DNA of 64,000 bases from Chara braunii (taxonomy: Eukaryota > Streptophyta > Charophyceae > Charales > Characeae), in NCBI GenBank assembly GCA_003427395.1, contig BFEA01000043.1:393587-457586 (forward strand), given 5' to 3'. The stretch's first letter is position 1, and the number at the start of each line of letters is the position of its first letter. The notes beneath the pieces were generated by a model. It made no database searches, had not been told where the DNA came from, and saw nothing but the letters and a program-made list of their open reading frames with translations. This document shows positions 55,105-64,000 of this stretch, one piece after another. Made by a program: the position numbers and the translations under genes.

Positions 55105-55700
55105 ATGAAGTCAAGCCGGGTCGAGGGCGAAGCTGATGATCTGAAGGTGGAACTTGGACGCGGGTGCGGCGTGGAGCCGAAGATGCCGGCTTGCCTTGCA
55201 ACTTGCGTTCGTAGCATGCGAGGACATTGGGAGCTGTTGCTTGAAGTTCCACACGGGTCAACCATCTGTCAGCTCTATGGGTGCAATATGCAAAATGGAT
55301 CAAGAATTCAGTCGGCCTGTTGTCGTAACGTCGCTGGGATATGATGTCGCCAACCTCTTGGAAACCGTCCATCGAGGGTGGGTCTTGCGATCGCCGCCCG
55401 GGAAAGTCGTCAAGTTCCGTTGGCGTGTAGAGAGCCAACTTGGAACAGTGAAAAACCTCTGGTCGCGTGCCTTGACAAGGAGCTCTTGCATCCAACGAAT
55501 GAAGAGAAGATGGTCGTCGTTCTCGGCCGCCCGTGGGATGATTGTGTCCAATGGAGAATTGACCGGCGAGCCATGCTTGAACTCAAAGGGCGATATCCCG
55601 ATAGCCGGATGGATGGACGAGTTGTATGCCAACTCGATATCCGGCAGCCGCTCGACCCAATCCTTTTGGTCGGGACGGATGATAGTGAGAAGAAGGACCT
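55105..55700 (-). pseudogene. Integrase C-terminal part with chromodomain-like end
   Basis: The minus strand reads AYNSSIHPAIGISPFEFKHG.P (integrase end) in one frame at 55300-55632. After a shift it reads VGDIISQRRYDNRPTEFLIHF...DRWLTRVELQ at 55165-55365. The latter has the spacing of a chromodomain (repeated V.DI...R....EFLI.W...D.WL...L), which in chromoviruses directs integration to marked chromatin, but the aromatic cage residues are not all visible. At least one frameshift and one stop interrupt it. Confidence 0.6.
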
Positions 55701-56430
55701 ATGCGTTCTGATGTGCCCTCTCCGTTTGGCCATCAGTTTGGGGGTGGCGAGCCGAACTCGGCTTGAGGGATGAGCCCCATCGTTTGATGAGCGCCAACCA
55801 AAAATCAGACATGAACCAAGTGTCGCGGTCACAGACGATCTCCTTGGGGTAACCCTTGGTTCGAATCCAACCGGCGTAGAGAACCTCGGCCAACTCCGGT
55901 GCCTTGGCGTGATAGCGGCAAGGCAAAAACGTGGCAAACTTGGTGAGTCGGTCAACCACCGTGAGAATCCCATCCACGCCTGTCTTGTGCTTGGGGAATG
56001 GCCCGGTAATGTCCATGGCAATCGCTTCCCTTCGGCGCAAGGGGACCGGTAATGGTCGCAGTTCGCCTTACGGACGATGATTGCGGGATTTGCAACGTCG
56101 GCAAACCTCGCATGACTCGCAATAGCGCGTGACGTCGTCGAGAAGACTGAGCCACCAAAAGCGCTCGCGGAGTCGGCTAATCGTGTGATTGACTCCAAAG
56201 TGTCCGGTGGCGGGGGCATCGTGGAACTCGCCAAGAAGCCTCGTGCGCAAGTGTGAATCTTGCGATACACAAAGTAGATCCTTCCCCCGCGAGTGAACGA
56301 GCAAGTATCCCTCTTGGATCCGATAGTGCGAAGGCGCCGGATATCGGATTGGGAGAGGAACAATTTGCGTACTTGTCGCGAAATTCGGGGTCGGCTTGAT
56401 AGTCGCGGATGAAACTGTCCCGCAAGTCAT
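55699..56430 (-). pseudogene. Integrase zinc-binding and catalytic core
   Basis: Frame 56068-56430 carries the HHCC zinc-binding module: H...GHFGVNHTI...WW...D.TRYCESCEVCRR. After a frameshift near 56050, frame 55699-56040 carries the DDE core: AMDITGPFP (first Asp), IVCDRDTWF (second Asp), and HPQTDGQTERAHQ (Glu). All three catalytic acids are present. The enzyme would insert element cDNA into the genome. Confidence 0.85.
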
Positions 56431-57665
56431 CCTCTATCTCGAAGGTCGAATAGACGGCGGTGCAGTGATTCGGACGCCGTGAAAGAGCATCCGCAAAACG
56501 GTTTGACTTCCCCGGAATATGATCAGGAAAGAAGTCGAACTGGTTGATGAAAGCCATCCAACGGGGGATCGTGCTGTTGACGGTGACTTGGGTCTTGTAA
56601 AAGACCAAGGGATTGTTGTCCGTTACCCATCGCAAATTGGCGTCGACCAAGGAGGAAGTGCCGCCACCGCTTGAGTGTGTGGACGAAGGTGAGAAGTTCC
56701 TTATTGCATGCATCATCGATTGAATGCACGACCGACACTTTCTTGCTGAAGTATTCGACCGGGTGCCACTCCACGCCATCATGTTGTTCGAGGACGGCAC
56801 CAATGCCATAGCCGGACGCATTCGTAGTGACGCGCGTTGGCAATAGCGGGTCGTATATTCGCAAGACTTTCGCTGATAGCAATGCGGCCTTAAGGGCCAA
56901 AAATGATCCCCGCGCATCCGTCCCGAAGTCAAATGGTCGGTCCTCGCATTGAAGCTTGGATAAGTGGGCCGCGATCTTCGAGTATCCTTTGATGAAACGT
57001 TGGTAGTAGCCGGCAAGGCCAAGGAACGAACGGACATCCGTGACGTTCCGCGGCTCCGGCCAATCTTGGATGGCTTGAATCTTGTCCGACAACGGACTAA
57101 TGCCTTGTGGAGTGACGAAATGGACCAAGTATTCCAACTCTTGACGTACGAACTCGCACTTGTCGCGGTTGGCTTTGTACTTGGCACGACGGAGCGTCTC
57201 CAACACTCGTCGAAGATGCTCAAGGTGTTCATCCAAGGTTCGGCTATAGACGAGGATGTCGTTTAAGTAGACCAGCATGAACCGGTCTAACATTGCACGA
57301 AACTTGTTGGTCATCGCCGCTTGAAAAGTGTTCGGGGCATTGGCGAGTCCGAAAGGCATGACGACCCACTCAAAATGCCTGTACTGTGTCTTAAACACGG
57401 TCTTGTAGCGATCTTGCAGTCGTATGGAAATCTGATGATACCCCGACTTTAAATCCAACTTGGATTGCGCCGCCCAAACGCTCCAGAAGGTCGTCAATAC
57501 GAGGAAGAGGTCCCGCATTCTTGACGGTTTGTGCATTGAGCTTGTGGTAATCGATGCATAGGCGAAGATCCTTGTTCTTCTTCCGCACGAAGAGAACAGG
57601 CGCATCATAGGGTGAGCTACTAGGCCGGATCCAACCTTTGTCCAACAAATCGTCGAGCTGCACAC
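56365..57665 (-). pseudogene. Reverse transcriptase (C-terminal part) and RNase H
   Basis: Frame 56523-57665 contains KLDLKSGYHQI, FEWVVMPFGLANAP.TFQ, the active-site word YLNDILVYS in place of YVDDILVYS, and GISPLSDKIQAIQDWP...RSFLGLAGYYQRFI. RNase H begins as TTNASGYGIGAVLEQ (catalytic Asp changed to Asn in TDAS) and HPVEYFSKK. Near 56650 the frame shifts and continues as VTDNNPLVFYKTQ and DFFPDHIPGKSNRFADALSRR. The RT and RNase H substitutions each remove a metal-binding acid. Confidence 0.85.
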
Positions 57666-58431
57666 GGAGTACTGTAAGTTCCTCCTTGCTCATGCGATAG
57701 ATGCAACCTTTCGGCGGCGCGGCACCGGCCTCGAGAATGACCTCGTGGGAGATCGGTCGATCCGGCACCACGCTGGTAGGTGACTCGAAGATGTCGGCGA
57801 ATTCGTCAAGCAACCGTACCACACGGGTCTCCGAAGACAAGTTCGTGGGTTGAGATTCGGTTGCAGCGACGGTGCGAAGAAAACATAGCCCCATCTCGTC
57901 GGTCCGCTCGTAAGCGCAAGTGGCACGAAAAGATTTGGCTGTTACAACTTGGCACCGGATCAAGGGGTGCGGAAGAGGGATGGTACATGGCACTTCGGCG
58001 CCAAACGTGTCACGGACCGTAAGTGTCCGCCAATGGAAGTTGACCGTGTGATCCAGACTTGCAAGCCAAGGCATGCCCAAAATGATGTCAAAGTCCGTGT
58101 CCAAGACGTAAAGCGTCACCGGTTCGCATGCATGAGGTGCGAAATAGACCGGTACGGCCTCGATGTAGCGGTCAAGGAGTTGTTGCGCCCTACCGTCCGC
58201 CAACTTGATCGCCGTAGGGTGTGCCTTCCTTCGAATTTGGGGGCCAAGGCCGGCCCTTTGCATAAAGGACTGGCTAATGAAATTGCGCGTCGCGCCGCTA
58301 TCCAGCAAAGCGCTGCAGGACGCTTGCTCGACTTGGATGCGGACATAAAGGAGCGGTGCGTTGTTATCATCGTACCGCTGCGTGCGAAACTCGCGGGCCA
58401 CCTTGCTAACGTACGCAAGGATGTCCCCCAC
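57462..58431 (-). pseudogene. Aspartic protease and N-terminal reverse transcriptase
   Basis: One minus-strand frame reads SALLDSGATRNFISQSF (the D-S/T-G protease motif), then LDTDFDIILGMPWL (the second conserved protease block). It continues with the RT opening KGCIYRMS..EL..L..QLDDLLDKGWIRPS.SPY.APVLFVRKK and LRLCIDYHKLNAQTV. The RT frame is lost by a one-base shift near 57462, just before KLDLKSGYHQ. Confidence 0.85.
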
Positions 58432-58858
58432 CGCGACTTCGTCCTCCGTTGGCGAAGTTGGTGGTGCATAGAAGGTTAGTTATGTATGTAGATGAGCGCT
58501 AAGAGCTGCGCATTGCGGCTCCGGTAAGCAGCCGGTGGAAGGGAGAGGGAGCCATGCAAAATCATCGGGCGTCAACGGGTCCAAGTCCTCTATGTTGAAC
58601 GCGCGCACCGAATCCCGTGAAGGTCCACTTGAAGACGACTCAATGTCGCTGCTTCCGAACGGAGAAGAAACCGCACATACATCCTGTCCTTGGGCTCGTG
58701 AATTCAGCGAAGGTACGAGCCGGGCATCATAGTCCTCAAAAGAATGAAGAATGGAGGACTTAGGACTTCCGCATGTGCCCCGGAACCGAGGGAGGCTACC
58801 CGTATGGCAATTGGTTCCGAAGGCGTCGAGAGTGTCGTCGCATCACTCTCTGCGGTGC

Positions 58859-59985
58859 TCACTTTCCCGACTGAGCGGGGCCCTTGGCTTTCGTGGGACA
58901 GTTCACGGTCTCATGGGCCGTGCAGTTGCACCACAAACAATAACGGTACTTGCTGCGGACGCGATACCCGCGCTCCGTTAGACCGTATTGTGTCCAAGGT
59001 TCTTGAGTTGGAGCTCCTTGTCCGGGCCCAGAAAAAGTGGTGTTTGTCTTCGTTTTGCCGCGTCCTCGTCCTTTGGCGGGGCGGCCACCATTCTGGGCAG
59101 CTGCTAATCTGTCTCCCTCGGCAGAAGAGGCAGCCTCGTTTGAAGTTGAAGGGTCGCTTGGCGTTGCCGCCGCGACCACGACCACTTTCGGCCGATTCTG
59201 ATACGCGCCCTGGCCGGCTGTCGACGAACGGCCAATGTTCTTGGCTTCCAAGTTCGTCACAATGATCTGTGCGGCCTTGTTGAAGAGTTCCTCACTTGTG
59301 TTGAGGTTCTCGGCGACCTGAGTTAACGCATTTTGCAATGTTGGGCATGACCTCTTGATGAAGTAGAGCTTGATGCCGTCGAAGTTCAGCGGCAGCTTGG
59401 GCGTGCTTGCCAAACGTTGGAACTCAGATATCCAGTCTCCACTTGGCATGTTGTTTTGTGAGAATGTCAGCAGCTTGTCCATCGCCTGATGCTCGGGCGG
59501 TTCCACTTGGAAACGTTTCTTCCATGCCACCATAAGATCAGCCCAGGTGATGAAGTTGTGTAACTCGGAGACTGTGCATGCATGTGCAGACAACATGTTG
59601 TCCAGCCATGCTTGGCACGCACCTCCTGACCGGGAGTACAAGTATGCGTGCCGGTTTGTGTGGACGACATGGTGGATGCCCAACTTTAATTCGAACTGGC
59701 GCCACCAAGGTATAGGCTCCGTCTTCGATGCATCACAGAAGATCGGGAGCCCCTCAAATTTGGGGATGCTCTCACGAGGCGCTGAGCTCGGTGTGGCTGC
59801 TGCCCCCACCTCCTGGTCCAGTCGCTGTGTCTCGGTTTTGAGCGTTCCCACGTCTATCTCCAAGACGTTGACGTGGTCGACAAGGTCGGAGGGGCCGGCG
59901 CTGGAGGTGGCGACTGGTCGCTGCTCCAGCTGCTGTATGCGCTTAGTCAGCGCCTGATTGGCGTGGTCGAGAGAGTGAATGTACA
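58859..59985 (-). CDS. gag (capsid and zinc knuckle)
   Basis: The minus-strand frame is open from about 59985 to a stop at 58859-58861. The N-terminal part is a likely coiled coil (LDHANQALTKRIQQLEQR). Then comes a Ty3-type capsid region (PKFEGLP...WWRQFELKL, WLDNML, WKKRFQVEP, GDWISEFQRLAS) and a Lys/Arg-rich linker with RPAKGRGRGK. The CCHC knuckle CLWCNCTAHETVNC has the exact C-x2-C-x4-H-x4-C spacing. No ATG lies near the start of the capsid frame; the true N terminus may have been lost or rearranged (see the opposite-strand frame at 60266). Gag packages element RNA. Confidence 0.8.
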
Positions 59986-60265
59986 GTCGAGAAATTTTAT
60001 TAATTAATAATTATTTAATATATTTTTATTTATTTTCTCGAAGTTTTCGCAAAGTTCCAACTTTTCATTTTTGATTAGTGGCTCCTTATCTGGGCAATCC
60101 ACTCGATTCCCCCACTCCCCACCTCTCCCTCCCAGCTCCTTCTCCTCTTCTTCTTGCTCAACTGGCCATCAGTTTTGGCTACAGCCTTGGTAAGTCCCTA
60201 CTTTTGCAGGCCACGTCAGCTACCCGCGGCGCATGACCCTGCTCACTCATTCACAAACAGGAGGG

Positions 60266-60574
60266 ATGGATCAGAAAGCCAACGAGACTGACGAAGCCTA
60301 TGAGGCACGGTTGGCGGCCATCATGGCCGAAAGCAAGCAACGGGCAGAAGCATCAGCAGCAGCAGCAAAGGCCGCCGATGAAGAACGTGTACGGCGGCGG
60401 GAGATTCTCTTCAGGGAGGAAACTGCGTTACACGCACAGGCCAGGGATTGGCAGAAGGAGGCCGAGAATGGAGACTCCGTTGACTACGGGACCAGGATTG
60501 CTCTCTTGCTCAACCGCATCACGGACCTCCTCCCTACTTGCATCAGGTCTCCTATGTTTCCCCACAGCAGGTAA
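60266..60574 (+). pseudogene. Plus-strand frame, possible displaced gag N terminus
   Basis: A 102-codon frame begins at ATG 60266 and encodes a highly helical, charged peptide: ETDEAYEARLAAIMAESKQRAEAS, AAAAKAADEERVRRRE, then LHAQARDWQKEAENG and LLLNRITDLL. It runs against the direction of the element. The composition resembles the coiled-coil N terminus of gag proteins, and the gag frame on the minus strand lacks a clear start. It may be an inverted piece of this gag or a fragment of another element. I do not recognise a family. Confidence 0.35.
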
Positions 60575-61130
60575 TTCGAAAAAAATTCGAATTTCAGACG
60601 ACTGCAAAGAAAAATAATAACGAATGGAGATGATCAAAATAACTGAACTGCAAAAAATAATAAAAAGAATTCCGAAACATAAAAAAATTCGGAATTTCTC
60701 AAGTGAGAGTATGCGCAGTTTGAAAGTAAATGACTGCGGAGGAGTTTTCCCATAAAAAATAATTTCCGAATCTGGGAATAACGGTCAAATTTCAAAATTT
60801 CCGTTACCCCCGGAATGTGTGAATAAAAAACACAACAAAAATTTTTGAAAATAAGTTTGAAATAATGGATTTCAGAAAAAAATTCCGAATTTCGAATTAA
60901 TGGGAATTTGCGAAGGAAAAGATAAATCGAAAAAAATTCGTAATATTTTCGGACCTCCAGCACCGGAATTTCGAATTTCAAAAAGAAAAAACGAAACTTT
61001 CATATGCTATGCTATTGCGATTTTCCACGAATGAAAATAGCGGGAAAGTGAAATCCAAAAAAAGAAAAAAAAAATCGATTTCGGCAGTTAGGTCAAAATC
61101 CGCGATCTTGGGGACTAATTAGTGTAAACT

Positions 61131-61197
61131 AATCAATCACTCAATCACTCAATCACTCAATCACTCAATCACTCAATCACTCAATCAATCAATGACT

Positions 61198-61240
<43 letters not shown>

Positions 61241-61287
61241 GATTAATCAATCAATCAATCAATCGATCAATCAATCAAGCAATGATT

Positions 61288-61335
<48 letters not shown>
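61131..61335. repeat. AATCACTC octamer and AATC tetramer array
   Basis: About seven AATCACTC units pass into a long run of AATC units with a few variant units (GACTAATC, GATTAATC, AATCGATC). It lies just inside the 5' LTR. Confidence 0.95.
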
Positions 61336-61383
61336 TTTGATTGTCCCCGCGCTTGTGTCAGATCAGGTTGTCCTGATTCACAA

Positions 61384-61400
61384 GCGGGGCTCCGATACCA
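61384..61400 (-). other. Primer-binding site, initiator-Met tRNA type
   Basis: On the minus strand TGGTATCGGAGCCCCGC begins three bases after the LTR end (spacer GTT). The first 12 bases match the plant initiator-Met tRNA complement TGGTATCAGAGC with one change. Confidence 0.8.
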
Positions 61401-61403
61401 AAC

Positions 61404-62886
61404 TGACGCATGCCCAATGGGACAATGCGTAAGGAGCCAAGGATCTGCAATGTGATGAAAAGGACTGAAATGGACAATGCAAGGTCAGCGTAGCATCAAC
61501 AAGCAATGTACATTCCGATACATACAAGATGGCACAAAGTGATGTAGCGGAAAACTTTAAAGAGAAGATCTGATCTGATCTGGACTGACCCGACATTCAT
61601 CATACATCACAAATGCGAGAGGGGAGGGGGGACCGCAATCACAGAAGAAAGGTCCCTCCTTCACACACATACATGGGGAGATGCCACGGATGAGAGATGG
61701 GGGGAAGGGATGAGACGAAGGAGAAGGAGGCGAGGGAGTAGACCAAGATCGCGATAGCGAAGTCCCAAAAATAGTCCCTTGCCGAGTGTCCAATCAATGT
61801 CTGTCCCAGAAATGTTGAATCAGATCCTTGGCAATGTGCCCAACATAACCTCTGCCTGTATTCCCTACTGATGATCTCTCTCACTCTCGTAGATGAAGAA
61901 GGTAAGAAAGAGGAGGAAGAGGGAGAAAGAAGAGAGAGAGAGATGGAGGAGGAAGAAGAAGAAGATGACGTCCTCATTGCTATCTCACCTGCAGGTAGCT
62001 GTCACCGTACTGACTGTGGCCGTCGCCGTGTGCAGGTACCGCGCGGAGCCCAGCTATGGCGCCAGGTAAGTTCGTTGCCTGCAGGTAAGGCCTCCGCCTC
62101 TCTCCACTACCTACTCCGCTACTCCCTACTTCGTAGCTTGGCGCAGAATAGCGCTGCTTCAACCGGCAGCGTGTCGCTCCAGAAGTGAGCTACTCGAACT
62201 CTCCCTTGCCCAGCCGCTGCCCAGCTATTGGTAGTGCTGGGCCGGCTGGGCCTACCTGATGCTGGCCTCAGAAAACGGCCCAGCTGGTCTGGGTCCCTAC
62301 CGGACGTCCAGACCACGCTGCTGATGCAGCAAGGTGCAGAAATGTGCCTGGCCTAAAAACGGCCCGGTACCTGTGCACCTAGCCCAAGGCGTCGCCTTGG
62401 GACCTGCAGGACCGAAAAGACGCCTGTACCTACCGGTTTGGCGCCAAAATGTGCCTGGCCTCGTTTCGGGCCTGCCTACGGTGTACCCAGTCCCAAGGTC
62501 CGGCCTTGGGGCTGCAAGTCCGAAACGGGACCTGACAGACAAAGTAAGACAGCACACACACACGAAAAGGTAAGTAAACTAAAGCTATCTAACTAGTGTG
62601 CTACCTAGGGCCTGAAGGGCCGCAGTGGGCCTCCAGGGCGCGTGCTGTATGGTACGCGTCCGGCCTAGGGGCTGCAAGTCTGAAAGGGCACCTGACAGAC
62701 AAAGTGAGACAGCACACACACACGAAAAGGTAAGTAAACTAAACCTATCTAACTAGTGTGCTACCTAGGGCCTGAAGGGCCGCAGTGGGCCTCCAGGGCG
62801 CGTGCTGTATGGTGCGCGGCCTGGGGGGCCCTCAGCAACCCTCGGGTCCCTCAAATGGGGCCCATGTGCAGGCGCAGCATGCAACA
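61404..62886 (-). repeat. 5' LTR (right copy)
   Basis: 1,483 bp with the same TG...CA ends as the left copy. It is about 150 bp longer because a segment of about 159 bp (first copy from about 62505, second from about 62664) is duplicated in tandem only here. The promoter of the element should lie inside, but I could not identify a TATA box with confidence. Confidence 0.93.
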
Positions 62887-62891
62887 CAGGA

Positions 62892-63205
62892 CCTCCTCGT
62901 GGTTGTATCCGACATGATCAGTTAATAGTACCTTGCCCATGTGCCCGAGTGGTACACACACACTCGGATGGAATAGGTAAGTAAACAGATCATGAGTTCA
63001 AATCCTGCATTAAGAATCGAAGTTTTCCGCACTCCGCAAGTCACCAGTGATGCAAACGAGGCATGCAATGGCAGGACGGACCTCCTCCTGTTTGTATTCA
63101 ATAGGATCAGTTAGTACCCAGCCAGCCCATGAGGCCGAGTGGTAGGATGGAACAGGTAGTAAACAGATCATGAGTTCAAATCCTGCATTTGGAATCAAAT
63201 GAACC
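62892..63205 (+). repeat. Tandem tRNA-like repeat (two units)
   Basis: Two units about 190 bp apart share CTCCTC.TG.TTGTAT, GATCAGTTA.TA, GCCCATG.G.CCGAGTGGTA (tRNA box A of Ser/Leu type), GTAAACAGATCATGAGTTCAAATCCTGCATT (with box B) and AACGAGGCATGCAATGGCAGGA. The units look like a tRNA-derived family, not working tRNA genes, since no full cloverleaf can be drawn. The first unit was split by the LTR element; its left end lies at 53735-53759. Confidence 0.65.
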
Positions 63206-63357
63206 CAATATTGTTAAGGGATACCCCCTTTGGAGTTTATAGACCAATGCTGATGGAACCAAAGGGCAGGAGGAGGTTGCGGCAAGTAGTAGTGGCCCTC
63301 CATACGTTTGAAGTAATTGATTCGTATTTCTTGATGCTTCCCTGCACCCCTCGAAGA

Positions 63358-64000
63358 NNNNNNNNNNNNNNNNNNNNNNNNNNNNNNNNNNNNNNNNNNN
63401 NNNNNNNNNNNNNNNNNNNNNNNNNNNNNNNNNNNNNNNNNNNNNNNNNNNNNNNNNNNNNNNNNNNNNNNNNNNNNNNNNNNNNNNNNNNNNNNNNNNN
63501 NNNNNNNNNNNNNNNNNNNNNNNNNNNNNNNNNNNNNNNNNNNNNNNNNNNNNNNNNNNNNNNNNNNNNNNNNNNNNNNNNNNNNNNNNNNNNNNNNNNN
63601 NNNNNNNNNNNNNNNNNNNNNNNNNNNNNNNNNNNNNNNNNNNNNNNNNNNNNNNNNNNNNNNNNNNNNNNNNNNNNNNNNNNNNNNNNNNNNNNNNNNN
63701 NNNNNNNNNNNNNNNNNNNNNNNNNNNNNNNNNNNNNNNNNNNNNNNNNNNNNNNNNNNNNNNNNNNNNNNNNNNNNNNNNNNNNNNNNNNNNNNNNNNN
63801 NNNNNNNNNNNNNNNNNNNNNNNNNNNNNNNNNNNNNNNNNNNNNNNNNNNNNNNNNNNNNNNNNNNNNNNNNNNNNNNNNNNNNNNNNNNNNNNNNNNN
63901 NNNNNNNNNNNNNNNNNNNNNNNNNNNNNNNNNNNNNNNNNNNNNNNNNNNNNNNNNNNNNNNNNNNNNNNNNNNNNNNNNNNNNNNNNNNNNNNNNNNN
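63358..64000. other. Assembly gap
   Basis: 643 unknown bases up to the end of the window. Confidence 1.

Larger units (their letters stand above)
60001..61383. other. Leader region of the LTR element
   Basis: Between gag and PBS lie an AT-rich stretch (60001-60060), an opposite-strand frame (60266-60574), an A/T-rich block with repeated TTCGAA and GGAATTTC words (60580-61090), and simple repeats. This is long and heterogeneous for a leader, suggesting a nested insertion or inversion. Confidence 0.6.
53755..62891 (-). mobile_element. Ty3/gypsy chromovirus-type LTR retrotransposon, complete in outline
   Basis: The element occupies 53760-62886 on the minus strand, flanked by the 5-bp duplication CAGGA (53755-53759, 62887-62891). 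Order on the minus strand: 5' LTR (62886-61404), PBS, leader, gag, protease, RT/RNase H, integrase with a chromodomain-like end, polypurine tract, 3' LTR (55091-53760). Protease-RT-RNase H-integrase order defines Ty3/gypsy. Several frameshifts in pol make it non-autonomous. By eye the two LTRs differ by roughly 3% over the first 240 bp, so the insertion is not ancient. Confidence 0.92.

Noticed and set aside
55154-55711. Plus-strand frames between 55.1 and 58.5 kb (for example 185 and 176 codons)
   Set aside because: They are shadows of the minus-strand integrase and protease/RT coding sequence.

Overview
The window is eukaryotic nuclear DNA from an organism with a plant-like, repeat-dominated genome and motile cilia. 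Three things point to a streptophyte green alga with flagellated sperm, and a Chara-like charophyte fits best. First, there is a complete axonemal dynein heavy chain. Second, a block at about 47.4 kb mixes plant-type (TTTAGGG) and Chlamydomonas-type (TTTTAGGG) telomere repeats. Third, the retrotransposons are of plant type: L1-like LINEs whose ORF2 ends in a reverse-transcriptase-associated zinc finger, a Ty3/gypsy chromovirus, and primer-binding sites matching the initiator-Met tRNA of plants. The species is inferred, not proven.

The only convincing host gene is at 3843-18098 on the plus strand. It is one uninterrupted 14.26-kb reading frame for a 4,751-residue axonemal inner-arm dynein heavy chain, closest by motif memory to DNAH2 / Chlamydomonas DHC10 (the 1-beta chain of the two-headed I1/f dynein). 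It has no visible introns. Its 5' side (0.9-3.8 kb) carries microsatellites, a minisatellite, three U6 snRNA-derived retrocopies and a tRNA-like fragment. A retroelement starts 47 bp after its stop codon.

From 18.1 to 47.4 kb the DNA is layered dead retroelements. It holds at least seven 5'-truncated or broken LINE segments on both strands, short copies of the same LINE 3' tail, a fourth U6 retrocopy, a U2 snRNA retrocopy inserted in a LINE endonuclease, a 436-bp foldback element, a short hairpin, an orphan LTR primer-binding site and two assembly gaps. The best-preserved LINE (39.4-44.7 kb, plus) still shows endonuclease, reverse transcriptase with intact FADD, and C-terminal zinc finger, but stops and frameshifts break it.

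From 47.4 to 53.7 kb I recognise no gene. Structure is present: an array of four hairpins with a conserved apical sequence and changing, self-complementary stems (51.12-51.53 kb), a 94-bp tandem pair, a 99-nt hairpin, and a gap bounded by T28 and A29.

From 53760 to 62886 lies a structurally complete minus-strand Ty3/gypsy chromovirus-type LTR retrotransposon. It has TG...CA LTRs, 5-bp target duplications, primer-binding site, polypurine tract, gag, protease, RT/RNase H, integrase and a chromodomain-like tail. Its pol is broken by several frameshifts. It sits inside a tRNA-like repeat whose unoccupied sister copy is next to it. The window ends in an assembly gap (63358-64000).
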